NCBI RefSeq assembly: GCF_011089885.1
Contig: NZ_JAANBD010000023.1
Location: forward strand, 1 to 64,000
Direction of reading: 5' to 3'
From: Thioalkalivibrio sp. XN279
GTDB lineage: Bacteria; Pseudomonadota; Gammaproteobacteria; Steroidobacterales; XN24
Length of the DNA: 64,000 nucleotides
Below, piece after piece: positions 7,014 to 15,369 of the stretch (position 1 is the first letter of the stretch; each line of letters begins with the position of its first letter). Made by a program: the position numbers and the translations under genes. The notes below the pieces were generated by a model. The model worked only from the letters and a program-made list of their open reading frames with translations, was not told where the DNA came from and ran no database searches.

Positions 7014-9220
7014 TCAGTCGCTTTCTTGCGCGCAGCCGGCTTTTTCTTCGCCGTCGCCTTGCGGGTGGTGGCTTTCTTTTTCGTGGCAGGCTTGCGGGCC
7101 GGCGCCTTCTTGCGCGCACTCTTCTTTGCAGCAGCCTTCTTCTTCGCTGCCGGTTTCTGCGCCGGCTTCGCGTCGCCGCCGCCCTGCCAGGTCTTGCGTG
7201 CCTCCTTGGCCAGCGCCACCACGCGGGCGATGTCCTCGTCGGTGTAGACGCCGTTGGCGCCGGAGATCGCCGCCAGCTTCATGCCGTGCCTGAGGCCGAG
7301 CTTGTAGATCTCCTTGACCTTCTCCCACTCGGTGTCGCGGCCGATGGTGAACACCTCGAAGCGGCCCTCGAGGGCGAGGACGATGGTCTCCGCCAGGCAG
7401 GCATAAATCACGTTCGGCGGCAGGCCGATGTTCTTCAGCCCCTTCACCGGCGTCGGCAGCTCGATCTCGCCGGACTCGATGACCAGCACGTCGGGCCGCT
7501 TGGCGACCTCTTCGGGCGGCAGGTCCAGCGGCCGCGCCACGTCGGTGATGACGCAGCCGGGCTTCACCTTGGTGATGTCGAGGATCTTCTTGCCGGCGCC
7601 CGAGGTCGAGGTGACGATCATGTCCATCTCGCCGAGCAGCTCGTCGTAGTTGGTGGAGCAGACCACGTTGGCGCTCGGCGTGTCCTTGAGGATCGAGGCC
7701 TTGAGACGCTCCAGCTTCTTCATGTCGCGCCCGGCGATGACCACTTCCTCGAAGGCCATGGCGAGCAGCCGCGCACTGACCGAGCCGATGGAGCCGGTGG
7801 CGCCGATCACCATGGTCTTGGCCATGACGTGCTTGTCCACCGGGTGCAGCTTCACCAGGCCCATGCGTTTCATGGCGTCGTGCGCGGCCCACAGCGCACC
7901 CGAGGCGGAGTAGCTGTTGCCGGTGGTGATGGGGATGCGCGCGCGCCGCGCCACGGTGACGCCGGCGTCGCCCACCACCTTGGTGAAGGCGCCCAGGCCC
8001 ATGATCTGCGCGCCCAGCTTCTCCGCCATCTTCGCCGCGGCGAGCAGGCGGCGGTACGTGAACTCGGGGCTGCGCGCCAGCATTTCCTTGGGCGTGCCGC
8101 CGACGGTGATCAGCCAGCCCTCGGCCTCGGCGCCGGTGGGCGAGATGATGTTTTCCATCTTGCAATAGATCATCGGCGGCAGGTGCGCGGCCAGGGACTC
8201 GACGCGGTTCATGACGAACTTCGGCGTGCCCTTCGGCACAGGGAAGCCCTTGCGGATGTATTCCTGGCTCAGCGGGTGGATGACGAAGGCGAAGCGGCGG
8301 ATGTCGCGGAACTTCCCGCTCGGGTGCAGCAGCCGCGGCTTGATGTCGAGCTCCTCGATGATCTCGATGAAATCGTCGTCGGACACGGCCTCGTGGGGCT
8401 TGCGCAGGGAAGCGAGGACCATCGCCTCGAGCACGTTGATGCCGACCACCTTCTCGAACAGCTGCGGCGAGACGTCGACCACCAGGTTGACCTTGCAGGC
8501 TTTGAAGAAGGCTGCCGCCTCCTCGTCCACCGCCGAGGTGATGAGCGTCTTGCCGGCGAGGTTCTTCGCCGTGCCGACTGCTTTCAGCTCCGGGAAGGTG
8601 CCGACGATGACATGGGCCTTGGCCACCTCGCGCGCCATGCACTTGCTCTTGAACCCGGTGAGCGCGCTCTCGAGCATCTCGCCCGGCCGCCCGGACAGGA
8701 CCATGTCGCTGCCCCTGGCGTACAGCTCCAGCTGGCGCAGGGAGGTGAGCATGGTCGGCGCGCCGGTCTGCGCCAGCGCGTCGGCAAAGCGCAGGTTCGG
8801 CGTGTAGTCGGACATCGCCAGCGCCATGTCGTAGTTGCGCATGCCCGAAAGGAACAGCACCAGGTTGTTGTTGAAGTAGCTGCCGAGGTGGTTCTGCACG
8901 TAGCGCACCGCGCTGACCTGCAGCAGCCGCCGCAGCTTGGCGCCCGTGGTCACGGGGACGCGCGTCACGACCTTGGTGAGGCGCCGCGTCTCGCGGTTGG
9001 TCACGGTGTCCTGGCCGACGTGGTAGTGGTCGGCGACCTCGCCCAGTCCGATGGCGTCCGCCTTGCCCTGCGCGCGCCGCATCAGCTCCCAGGCCCTGTT
9101 GACGTCACCGTCGGCGCCCACGCGGCGCACCTGGAAGCGGTGTCCCAGGAAGTCGGTCTCGAATGAGAAATCACGCTCGGACGAGCCCAGCGTGACGGCA
9201 ACAACTCTCTTCATGCTCAT
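7010..9220 (-). CDS. Acyl-ACP/acyl-CoA reductase-like protein with histone-like tail
   Basis: This protein of about 736 residues starts at ATG 9220 behind GGGGA. Residues about 1-270 form an N-terminal domain beginning MKRVVAVTLGSSERD that I know only from proteins annotated loosely as quinate or shikimate dehydrogenases. Residues about 380-680 resemble cyanobacterial long-chain acyl-ACP reductase: a GLGAFTKVV segment, an ITTGNSYSASGALWA segment and a Rossmann motif VIGATGSIGS near residue 470. The likely reaction is NAD(P)H reduction of a thioester to fatty aldehyde. About 54 C-terminal residues are Lys/Ala/Pro repeats like histone H1. It lies between an alcohol dehydrogenase and the wax synthase. 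Substrate form (ACP or CoA) is inferred. Confidence 0.72.
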   Translation of the reverse strand: MSMKRVVAVTLGSSERDFSFETDFLGHRFQVRRVGADGDVNRAWELMRRAQGKADAIGLGEVADHYHVGQDTVTNRETRRLTKVVTRVPVTTGAKLRRLLQVSAVRYVQNHLGSYFNNNLVLFLSGMRNYDMALAMSDYTPNLRFADALAQTGAPTMLTSLRQLELYARGSDMVLSGRPGEMLESALTGFKSKCMAREVAKAHVIVGTFPELKAVGTAKNLAGKTLITSAVDEEAAAFFKACKVNLVVDVSPQLFEKVVGINVLEAMVLASLRKPHEAVSDDDFIEIIEELDIKPRLLHPSGKFRDIRRFAFVIHPLSQEYIRKGFPVPKGTPKFVMNRVESLAAHLPPMIYCKMENIISPTGAEAEGWLITVGGTPKEMLARSPEFTYRRLLAAAKMAEKLGAQIMGLGAFTKVVGDAGVTVARRARIPITTGNSYSASGALWAAHDAMKRMGLVKLHPVDKHVMAKTMVIGATGSIGSVSARLLAMAFEEVVIAGRDMKKLERLKASILKDTPSANVVCSTNYDELLGEMDMIVTSTSGAGKKILDITKVKPGCVITDVARPLDLPPEEVAKRPDVLVIESGEIELPTPVKGLKNIGLPPNVIYACLAETIVLALEGRFEVFTIGRDTEWEKVKEIYKLGLRHGMKLAAISGANGVYTDEDIARVVALAKEARKTWQGGGDAKPAQKPAAKKKAAAKKSARKKAPARKPATKKKATTRKATAKKKPAARKKATE

Positions 9221-9249
9221 ATCTTCGTCCCCAGGTATTCTCTCGCGCC

Positions 9250-10515
9250 TCAGGCGGCGGCCTTGCGGCGCCGCTCCGGCGGCGCGGACGGCGGCAACAC
9301 GCGGCGGATGATGTCCTCGCATTGCCGCTGCGTCATGTAGCGCGGCACCGGGTAGCCGGTCTCCGCCTCGTGGCAGGCCGCCTTCGCCAGCGCCGGGATG
9401 TCCTCTGCGCGCAAGGCGTCGAGGTGCGTCGGGATCCCCAGTTCCCGGTTCAGTTCGACCACGGCGGCGATGAATTTCTTCGCCAGAGTGCGCTCGTTCT
9501 CGTGCTCTTTGCCCAGGCCGGCGCGCACCGCGAGGGCGGCGAGGCGGCCGCCGATCTTCGGCGCCGAGAACTCCAGCACGTGGGGCAGCATGATGGCATT
9601 CGCCAGGCCGTGGGGCGTGTGGTACTTGCCGCCGAACTGGTGCGCGATGGCGTGCACGTAGCCGACATTGGCACGGGTGAAGGCCATGCCGGCGTAGGTC
9701 GAGGCCAGCGCCATCTTCTCGCGCGCCTCGAGGTTGCCGCCGTCGTGGTAGGCGGTGCGCAGGTTCTCGAAAATGAGCCCGACCGCCGACAGGCCCAGGC
9801 CGTCGGTGTAGTCCGTGGCCCACTTGCCGACGAAGGACTCGACCGCGTGTGTCAGCGCGTCCATCCCCGTGGCGGCCGTGATATGCGGTGGCAGCCCGGT
9901 CATCAGCGCCGGGTCGAGCGCCGCCATGCGCGGCACGATGCGCGTATCCACGATGACCAGCTTGCTCTCCTTGTCCGGGTCGGAGATCACGGCGGCCACG
10001 GTGACCTCGGAGCCGGTGCCCGCGGTCGTCGGCACGGCGTAGACCGGGACCGGGTTGCGCAGGCCCTTGAAGTAGCCGGCCAGCTTGCGCAGCGGCTTGC
10101 CCGGGTTGGCGATGGCCACCGCCACGGCCTTGGCGGCGTCCATGGAGGACCCGCCGCCGACCGCCACGATGGCGTCGCAGCCCTCGGCGCGGTAGAAATC
10201 GATGGCCCGCTCGACCAGCGGTATCGGCGCGTCCGGCGTGATCTCGTCGAACACGGCGTACTGCGCGCCGCCGGCCTCGAGCGCGTCGGTCAGGCCCTTG
10301 AGCAGCCCCAGCTTCACGATCATGGCGTCGGTGACGATCATGAGCTTCTCATGCCCGAATCCCGCCACGGCCTGGCCGAGGCGGCCGCTGGAGCCCGGGC
10401 CCACCAGCAGGGTCGGGCGCGGGATGGGCAGGAAGCGGGTCACCATGCCGGCGCCCTTCATCAGGGCGGACAAGCCGGTGGCACGCGGTGCTTCGGGAAT
10501 CAGGTCGAGAATCAC
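9250..10515 (-). CDS. Iron-containing alcohol dehydrogenase (wax operon)
   Basis: This 421-residue group III alcohol dehydrogenase has GGGSSMDAAK for nucleotide binding and PTTAGTGSEVT. Metal-site regions include MDALTHAVESF, YVHAIAHQFGG and YHTPHGLANA. It is first in the operon, 29 bp upstream of the reductase-like gene. The natural role would be reduction of the reductase's aldehyde product to a fatty alcohol for the wax synthase. It is only distantly similar to the dehydrogenase at 310-1494, so the two probably have different substrates. The C-terminus ends in a short ERRRKAAA basic patch. Confidence 0.9.
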   Translation of the reverse strand: MILDLIPEAPRATGLSALMKGAGMVTRFLPIPRPTLLVGPGSSGRLGQAVAGFGHEKLMIVTDAMIVKLGLLKGLTDALEAGGAQYAVFDEITPDAPIPLVERAIDFYRAEGCDAIVAVGGGSSMDAAKAVAVAIANPGKPLRKLAGYFKGLRNPVPVYAVPTTAGTGSEVTVAAVISDPDKESKLVIVDTRIVPRMAALDPALMTGLPPHITAATGMDALTHAVESFVGKWATDYTDGLGLSAVGLIFENLRTAYHDGGNLEAREKMALASTYAGMAFTRANVGYVHAIAHQFGGKYHTPHGLANAIMLPHVLEFSAPKIGGRLAALAVRAGLGKEHENERTLAKKFIAAVVELNRELGIPTHLDALRAEDIPALAKAACHEAETGYPVPRYMTQRQCEDIIRRVLPPSAPPERRRKAAA

Positions 10516-10560
10516 GGGTCAACCTCCGTGGCCGTCACGGGCGCAGCAGTACGGGCGGGC

Positions 10561-11142
10561 TCAGCGGCCCCAGTGCCAGCGCAGGCCGGCGCCGTAGGAG
10601 GTCGATTCCTCCCCGAACACGACCTCGGCACCGAGAGCGAACTGCGGCGTCAGGAAAAAGCGGGCAGCGAGGCCGTAGCTGGTCTCGTCGCCGAGGTCGC
10701 TCAGGTCGACGTAATCGACGTAGCCTTCCAGCTCGATGTTGGTGGCCGGGCGTGTGCGCAGGCCGAGGGCGAGTCCGTAGCCGTCGTCGTCCACGGTGAC
10801 GCCGAAGGTCTCGGCTTCCGCGCTGACGTAGCTGGCTTTGCCGTACATGCTCGAAGCATTCCCGACCGGCCAGGCGTAGCCGAGCCCGAAGTCGTACTCG
10901 CGCAGGTCCACGTCGAAGCCGCCGACGTCGATGCCCAGGTCGGAGTAGCCGCCGAACAGGAAGAGGTTTTGCGAGACCTCGAAGGATGCCCGCAGCACGA
11001 AGCCGTCGGCATCCTCGTCGAAATCGTCTATGTCGACGCTGGCATACGCGGCGTCGAGGTAGTTGTAGCTGACGCCGTCGGCCTTCAGGACCAGCGGGAC
11101 GAAGAGCAGGGCACAGCCGAGCGAGATAAGAGCGGAACGCAT
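10561..11142 (-). CDS. Small outer-membrane beta-barrel protein
   Basis: This 193-residue precursor has a signal peptide (hydrophobic run to about residue 20). The mature part alternates polar and hydrophobic residues in about eight amphipathic strands ending in GLRWHWGR, with a near-terminal aromatic residue as in Gram-negative outer-membrane barrels. It resembles OmpA/OprF-type eight-stranded barrels without a periplasmic domain. A minus-strand TAGAGT box at 11171-11176 is a possible -10. No ligand or role can be assigned. Confidence 0.75.
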   Translation of the reverse strand: MRSALISLGCALLFVPLVLKADGVSYNYLDAAYASVDIDDFDEDADGFVLRASFEVSQNLFLFGGYSDLGIDVGGFDVDLREYDFGLGYAWPVGNASSMYGKASYVSAEAETFGVTVDDDGYGLALGLRTRPATNIELEGYVDYVDLSDLGDETSYGLAARFFLTPQFALGAEVVFGEESTSYGAGLRWHWGR

Positions 11143-11173
11143 CTGGATGACTCCGTGTTGCCTGCTCGCGACT

Positions 11174-11881
11174 CTATCCCCGGCGGTGGCGACGGGCAAG
11201 GCGCGCCTGTGTGATCCCGATGGCGGGACCCGCCACGATCAGCAGCATGTAGACCCAGGACGCCAGCGCCAGCCGGTCCTCGGGCAGGGTCCAGGCCAGC
11301 ACGATCGACAACAGGCCGAAGCTGCCGACGAAGAGCCATGCGACGCTCTCGGCGCCGCAGTCGAAGGACTCGGCGGGGCTCATCTGCAGCCGATGTCGCT
11401 GCTGCCAGGCGCGGAAATACAGTCCGGCCACCATGCCGTTCAGGGTAATGAACCCCACCCCGTAGATGGTGAGCAGGCCGCGGAATTCGGCGGTGCTGGC
11501 AAGCGAGAAATTCAGCGGCAACCAGCCGCCCGACACGAAATGGAACGCAGCGCCGAACATGATTTTCAGCGGGTAGACATAGATCATCACCACCGTGACG
11601 AGGCCGAAGGTGAGCAGTACCGAGCCCAGGTCCTCGAGGCCGAAGCGCTTGCTCCAGGACTGGTGGGCGCGCCAGTAGAGCAGGAGGATCGCGAGGCTGG
11701 CGATAAACGCGGGCCCGTCTTTCAGCGCGGCCGCCAGTTCCTGGTAGGACGAGGGGATATCGTCGATGGAGATCGCCAGCAGGGCGGTGGCGAAGGCGAA
11801 GGCCGCATCCGTGAAGATGCTGAGGCGCGTGACCTCCTGGCCGCGCTCCGGGAAGGCCTCGGTTTCGTGCCTTGCGGCCAT
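11174..11881 (-). CDS. TMEM175-like (DUF1211) membrane protein
   Basis: This 235-residue protein has about six membrane segments. Its first helix carries RLSIFTDAAFAFATALLAI, a variant of the RxxxFSD signature of the TMEM175/DUF1211 family, whose bacterial members form potassium-permeable channels. The usual FSD is FTD here. I chose ATG 11881, which has GGGGA upstream; the longer open frame to 12385 is antisense to the PPK2 gene. Potassium conduction is inferred from the family. Confidence 0.8.
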   Translation of the reverse strand: MAARHETEAFPERGQEVTRLSIFTDAAFAFATALLAISIDDIPSSYQELAAALKDGPAFIASLAILLLYWRAHQSWSKRFGLEDLGSVLLTFGLVTVVMIYVYPLKIMFGAAFHFVSGGWLPLNFSLASTAEFRGLLTIYGVGFITLNGMVAGLYFRAWQQRHRLQMSPAESFDCGAESVAWLFVGSFGLLSIVLAWTLPEDRLALASWVYMLLIVAGPAIGITQARLARRHRRG

Positions 11882-12001
11882 GACGGATCCCCGTGGTCGT
11901 GTTGCGTGCAGGACGGATTCTAGCGTCCACGGAACATCGACGCCCCCCGGGATGCGGACGCGCCGGCCTGTGGCACACTCTGCACAGCAAGGAGGTGACC
12001 C

Positions 12002-12880
12002 ATGACCAGCGACCTGCCGTTCGACGGGGCGGTAAGCCGTTATCTCGCCGCGGAGGCGCCGGAGGAAGTGCGGCTTGCCGTGGAAGAGGGCAAGAAGCGC
12101 GACATCCTCGACGACAGCTATCCGTATGAGCGCTGGCTGAAAAAGCCCGACTACGAGGACGAGCTCGACCGGCTGCAGATCGAGCTGGCGAAATGCCAGC
12201 GCTGGGTGCAGGACAGCGGAGCGCGGCTGGTGGTGATCTTCGAGGGTCGCGACGGGGCGGGGAAGGGCGGCGCCATCCGGCGCATGACCATGAACCTCAA
12301 TCCGCGCGTGGCGCGCGTGGTGGCGCTGTCCAAGCCCAGTGAACGTGAGCGCAGCCAGTGGTATTTCCAGCGCTACGTGCCGCACCTGCCCGCGGCGGGC
12401 GAGATCACGCTGTTCGACCGCAGCTGGTACAACCGCGGCGTCATCGAGCAGGTGTTCGGTTTCTGCACGCCGGAGGAGCGCGCCCGGTTCTTTGCACAGC
12501 TGCCGGGCTTCGAGAGCACGCTGGTCAGCGAGGGCATCGTGCTGGTGAAGCTGTGGCTCAACGTCGGCCGCGCCGAGCAGCTGCGGCGCATGCTGGCGCG
12601 GGAATCCGACCCCCTCAAGCAGTGGAAGCTCAGCGCCATCGACATCCAGGGGCTGGCACGCTGGGACGACTATTCAAACGCCATCGAGCAGACCTTCCGC
12701 CGCAGTCACACGCCGGTGGCGCCGTGGACCGTGATCCGGGCCGACGACAAGTACCGCGCGCGGCTGGCCGTGATCCGGGCCGTGCTCGGGGTGCTGGACT
12801 ACACCGGCAAGGACGAGACCCTGGTGGACGGCAACGACCCGGCGATCTGCGGCGGGCCGGAGCTGTGGCGGCCGGCCTGA
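12002..12880 (+). CDS. ppk2: Polyphosphate kinase 2 family protein
   Basis: This 292-residue PPK2 transfers phosphate between polyphosphate and nucleotides, usually favouring nucleotide phosphorylation. Walker A is EGRDGAGKGG (residues 81-90), Walker B lies in LFDRSWYNRG (Asp139), and the lid contains many arginines. The single-domain length fits class I PPK2. A strong AAGGAGGTGACCC ribosome site precedes the ATG. It lies divergent to the TMEM175-like gene and 38 bp upstream of the FadL-like gene. Whether it uses ADP, GDP or AMP cannot be settled by reading. Confidence 0.92.
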   Translation: MTSDLPFDGAVSRYLAAEAPEEVRLAVEEGKKRDILDDSYPYERWLKKPDYEDELDRLQIELAKCQRWVQDSGARLVVIFEGRDGAGKGGAIRRMTMNLNPRVARVVALSKPSERERSQWYFQRYVPHLPAAGEITLFDRSWYNRGVIEQVFGFCTPEERARFFAQLPGFESTLVSEGIVLVKLWLNVGRAEQLRRMLARESDPLKQWKLSAIDIQGLARWDDYSNAIEQTFRRSHTPVAPWTVIRADDKYRARLAVIRAVLGVLDYTGKDETLVDGNDPAICGGPELWRPA

Positions 12881-12918
12881 ACCGGCCGGCTCGGCGAACC
12901 TGCAGCCTGGAGAGAGTG

Positions 12919-14151
12919 ATGCTCGGTTCCCGACGCCGTTTGCTCGTCAGCATGTTGTTCCTCACGGCGGCCAGCAGCCCGGCCTTCGCGCGCCCTTACC
13001 CGCTCGGCACCGGCCTTGCCGCGTCCGCGGACAGCGCGCAGACCGCGGGCTCCAACCCTGCGGGCATCGCCCGCTTCAACGAGCGCGCGCTCAGCTTCGA
13101 GTTGCTGTATTTCAGCAGCGAGTCGCGGTGGGAAAGCGCCTTCAGCGGCACCGGCGCCGAGTTCAACACGAACAGTTCCGGCGACACCGTCGTGCCCCGG
13201 GTCGCCCTCGTGCAGCCCATCAACGACAGGTTCACCGCGTCGTTCACTTTCCTCGGCACGGGCTTCTCCGACAACCTCGGGGAGTGGCCGGGACGCTATT
13301 TCATCCAGAGCTACGACTCGGTGTTCGTCAGCGCCTTCCCGAGCCTGGCCTACCGCATCAACGAGCAATGGTCGGTCGCCGCCAGCGCGGCAGTCACCTA
13401 TAACCGCTTCGAGCAGGAGCGGGCGGTCCGCAACATCTTCGACCCTGGCTTTCCCGATGGGCTCTCCAGGATCGAGGCCGACAGCGTTTCGTTCGGGTTC
13501 GGGCTGTCAGCGCTCTACCAGGGCAGCGAGCGCACCCGCTGGGGGCTGACCTACAGCTCGGAGATCAATCCGCGGCGCCGTGCAGACAACGCGCTTTCCG
13601 GGCTGGGGCCGAACACGGAGGCCGTCATGCGCGGCCTCGGGCTGCTGGAGCGCAACCTCACTATCGAGAGCACGTCGCCGGAGTCCATATTCGCCGGCGT
13701 CTACCACGAGTTCGGCAACAGGTCCGCCGTGACGCTGGACGTGGCGTGGATCAACTTCAGCAATTTCCGCCTCTCGGAGTTCTTTTACGACGGCGAGTCT
13801 TTCGCGCGCAACGACAGCAGCTATGACGATATCTACGCGCTGAGTGCGAGCTACACGTGGCCGGCCGCGGAGCGCTGGATGCTCGGCGTGGGTGCGATGG
13901 CGACCAACCAGATGATCGATGACGAGCAGCGCGGCATGACGCTGCGTCTCGACGCGGCCTGGTCGCTCGGCCTCACGGCCGAATGGCAGTGGACCGACAA
14001 GCGCCGGGTGATGATGGGCCTCAGCTACTTCGGCCTCGGCGACGCGCCCGTCGCCACGCCCAGCATCCCGGGTCTCGGCTCGCTGGAGGGCCGGTTCAAG
14101 TCCCGCGATACCTTCCTGTTCCAGGTCGGGATAAGCTTCGGGTCGCTTTAG
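12919..14151 (+). CDS. FadL/OmpP1-type outer-membrane transporter
   Basis: This 410-residue precursor has a signal peptide ending near AFA-R. The mature N-terminus starts with a GTGLAASADSAQTAGSNPAGIARF stretch, which is the plug/hatch signature of the FadL family (alternating small residues and SNPAG). The rest is a long beta-barrel ending in GISFGSL. FadL proteins take up long-chain fatty acids or hydrophobic aromatics through the outer membrane. The gene follows PPK2 closely, with GGAGAGA before ATG. In a wax-forming strain it could import substrate, but that link is inference. Confidence 0.85.
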   Translation: MLGSRRRLLVSMLFLTAASSPAFARPYPLGTGLAASADSAQTAGSNPAGIARFNERALSFELLYFSSESRWESAFSGTGAEFNTNSSGDTVVPRVALVQPINDRFTASFTFLGTGFSDNLGEWPGRYFIQSYDSVFVSAFPSLAYRINEQWSVAASAAVTYNRFEQERAVRNIFDPGFPDGLSRIEADSVSFGFGLSALYQGSERTRWGLTYSSEINPRRRADNALSGLGPNTEAVMRGLGLLERNLTIESTSPESIFAGVYHEFGNRSAVTLDVAWINFSNFRLSEFFYDGESFARNDSSYDDIYALSASYTWPAAERWMLGVGAMATNQMIDDEQRGMTLRLDAAWSLGLTAEWQWTDKRRVMMGLSYFGLGDAPVATPSIPGLGSLEGRFKSRDTFLFQVGISFGSL

Positions 14152-14230
14152 CGCGACGCGCGCCATGGCCGCGATACCCGCTATCATGCTCCCGAAGCTG
14201 GCGGCGATGCAGGCCTGAAGGAGCCCGGGA

Positions 14231-14602
14231 ATGTCAGATAACAGCTATGTCGACGAATTGGACCAGGTCACGGCCACCATGCAGGCCTATATCGAGGGCG
14301 GGCGCGCCGGCAAGAGCGCCGCGCTCAAGCCGGCCTTCCACGCCGACGCCAACATCTGCGGCTACGTCGGCCCGGACCTGTTCTGCGGCCCGATCCAGGG
14401 CTTCTACGACTGGCATGACGAGAACGGCCCGGCGCCCGGCCTCCAGGCGCGCATCGCCAGCATCGACATCGTCGGCACCGCGGCCTCGGTGCGGGTAGAC
14501 ATGGACGACTGGACCGGCCACCGCTTCACCGACTTCTTCACGCTGGTGAAAGTCGACGGCCGCTGGCAGATCCTCAGCAAGGTGTTCTACCTGCATCCCT
14601 GA
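14231..14602 (+). CDS. NTF2-like (SnoaL/lumazine-binding type) protein
   Basis: This 123-residue cytoplasmic protein has the alpha+beta pattern of the NTF2-like cone fold: an N-terminal helix with YIEGGRAGKSAALKPAFH, a strand-rich core, and the closing FTDFFTLVKVDGRWQILSKVF strands found in putative lumazine-binding/DUF4440-like members. An AAGGAG site lies upstream. Members range from enzymes to binding proteins, and no catalytic residue can be named with confidence. Confidence 0.78.
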   Translation: MSDNSYVDELDQVTATMQAYIEGGRAGKSAALKPAFHADANICGYVGPDLFCGPIQGFYDWHDENGPAPGLQARIASIDIVGTAASVRVDMDDWTGHRFTDFFTLVKVDGRWQILSKVFYLHP

Positions 14603-14642
14603 GCCCGGGATGATCGCTAACCTGGCCTGAGGGCTCGGGCGT

Positions 14643-14867
14643 TCAGTCGCCGGGTTCCGCCTGCCACTGGAACACTTCGTCCAGCGGCACATGGAACACC
14701 GCGGCAATGCGGAACGCGGCTTCCAGCGACGGTGAGTACTTCCCCGCCTCGATGGCGGCGACGGTCTGGCGCGTCACGCCGATACGCTTGCCGAGCTCGG
14801 CCTGGGTCATTTCACCGTGCTGGAAACGCAGCAGCCGGACGCGGTTACTTATCGTGCCTGCCCTCAT
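14643..14867 (-). CDS. XRE-family transcriptional regulator
   Basis: This 74-residue protein is a bare Cro/C1-type helix-turn-helix: MTQAELGKRIGVTRQTVAAIE contains the two helices, followed by GKYSPSLEAAFRIAAVF and a C-terminal VPLDEVFQWQ. This short type usually sits beside a small membrane protein, as it does here. The ATG overlaps the stop of that protein as ATGA. The likely operator is TTTAC-N6-GTAAA at 15328-15343, inside the shared promoter. Confidence 0.88.
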   Translation of the reverse strand: MRAGTISNRVRLLRFQHGEMTQAELGKRIGVTRQTVAAIEAGKYSPSLEAAFRIAAVFHVPLDEVFQWQAEPGD

Positions 14868-15286
14868 GACTGTCGCCGGTAGGCGACAACGGCGACGCCG
14901 TGGGACACGAGTTCGGCCAGGACGATCGCGAAGATGGCCCCGTTCACGATGGCCCAGCCGCCGGCGTAGAAAGGCATGATGATCGCGACCATGATCACAC
15001 CGGCGATCAGCGTGCCGTAGGCGATGCTGACCGAGCGCCGCTCGATTGCGAGGTCGCGCTCGTCGGCCGGCTCCCGGGCGTCCTCCGGTGTCCGCAGGCG
15101 AAACACGGCATGGCCGGCCAACAGGATTGCGACCTGGACCGCGACGGCCACGGCGAAGAGCCAGAGCTGGCGCAGGTTAGGCATGGCGTCGTCGGGCGGA
15201 GCCGTCGCCACGATCGCGAAATAGGGCCCGAAGGCAACGACCATCGCGAGCAGCGACAGCCAGGCGACTTTCTCCCGGTAAGACAT
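14864..15286 (-). CDS. DUF2178-like small membrane protein
   Basis: This 140-residue protein has four predicted membrane helices in two pairs, with a charged DERDLAIERRSVSIAYG segment between them. That charged motif before the third helix is typical of DUF2178-like proteins that co-occur with short XRE regulators. AAGGA lies before the ATG. Together with the regulator it forms a two-gene autoregulated unit. What the pair senses is unknown. Confidence 0.75.
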   Translation of the reverse strand: MSYREKVAWLSLLAMVVAFGPYFAIVATAPPDDAMPNLRQLWLFAVAVAVQVAILLAGHAVFRLRTPEDAREPADERDLAIERRSVSIAYGTLIAGVIMVAIIMPFYAGGWAIVNGAIFAIVLAELVSHGVAVVAYRRQS

Positions 15287-15325
15287 GCTCGATTCCTTCT
15301 CAGGCGCCGTTCTGATGGAAAGCAT

Positions 15326-15355
15326 GTTTTACGCGATGGTAAATATCTTTGTCAA
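15326..15355 (-). promoter_or_regulatory. Promoter with overlapping XRE operator
   Basis: The minus strand reads TTGACA (15355-15350), an 18-bp spacer, and TAAAAC (15331-15326). Between and across them lies the inverted repeat TTTAC-N6-GTAAA (15328-15332 and 15339-15343). A perfect -35 and a palindrome covering the core promoter fit a gene repressed by its own XRE protein. It lies about 40 bp upstream of the membrane-protein start. Confidence 0.68.
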
Positions 15356-15369
15356 CGTGTAATAAAAAC

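Noticed and set aside
9221-9823. Upstream extension of the reductase-like gene to 937 residues
   Set aside because: The extra residues are the alcohol dehydrogenase read in another frame; ATG 9220 has a ribosome site and a natural domain start.
12869-12888. CGGCCGG...CCGGCCG hairpin at the end of ppk2 as a terminator
   Set aside because: Seven-bp GC palindrome overlapping the stop with no T-run, common by chance in GC-rich DNA.
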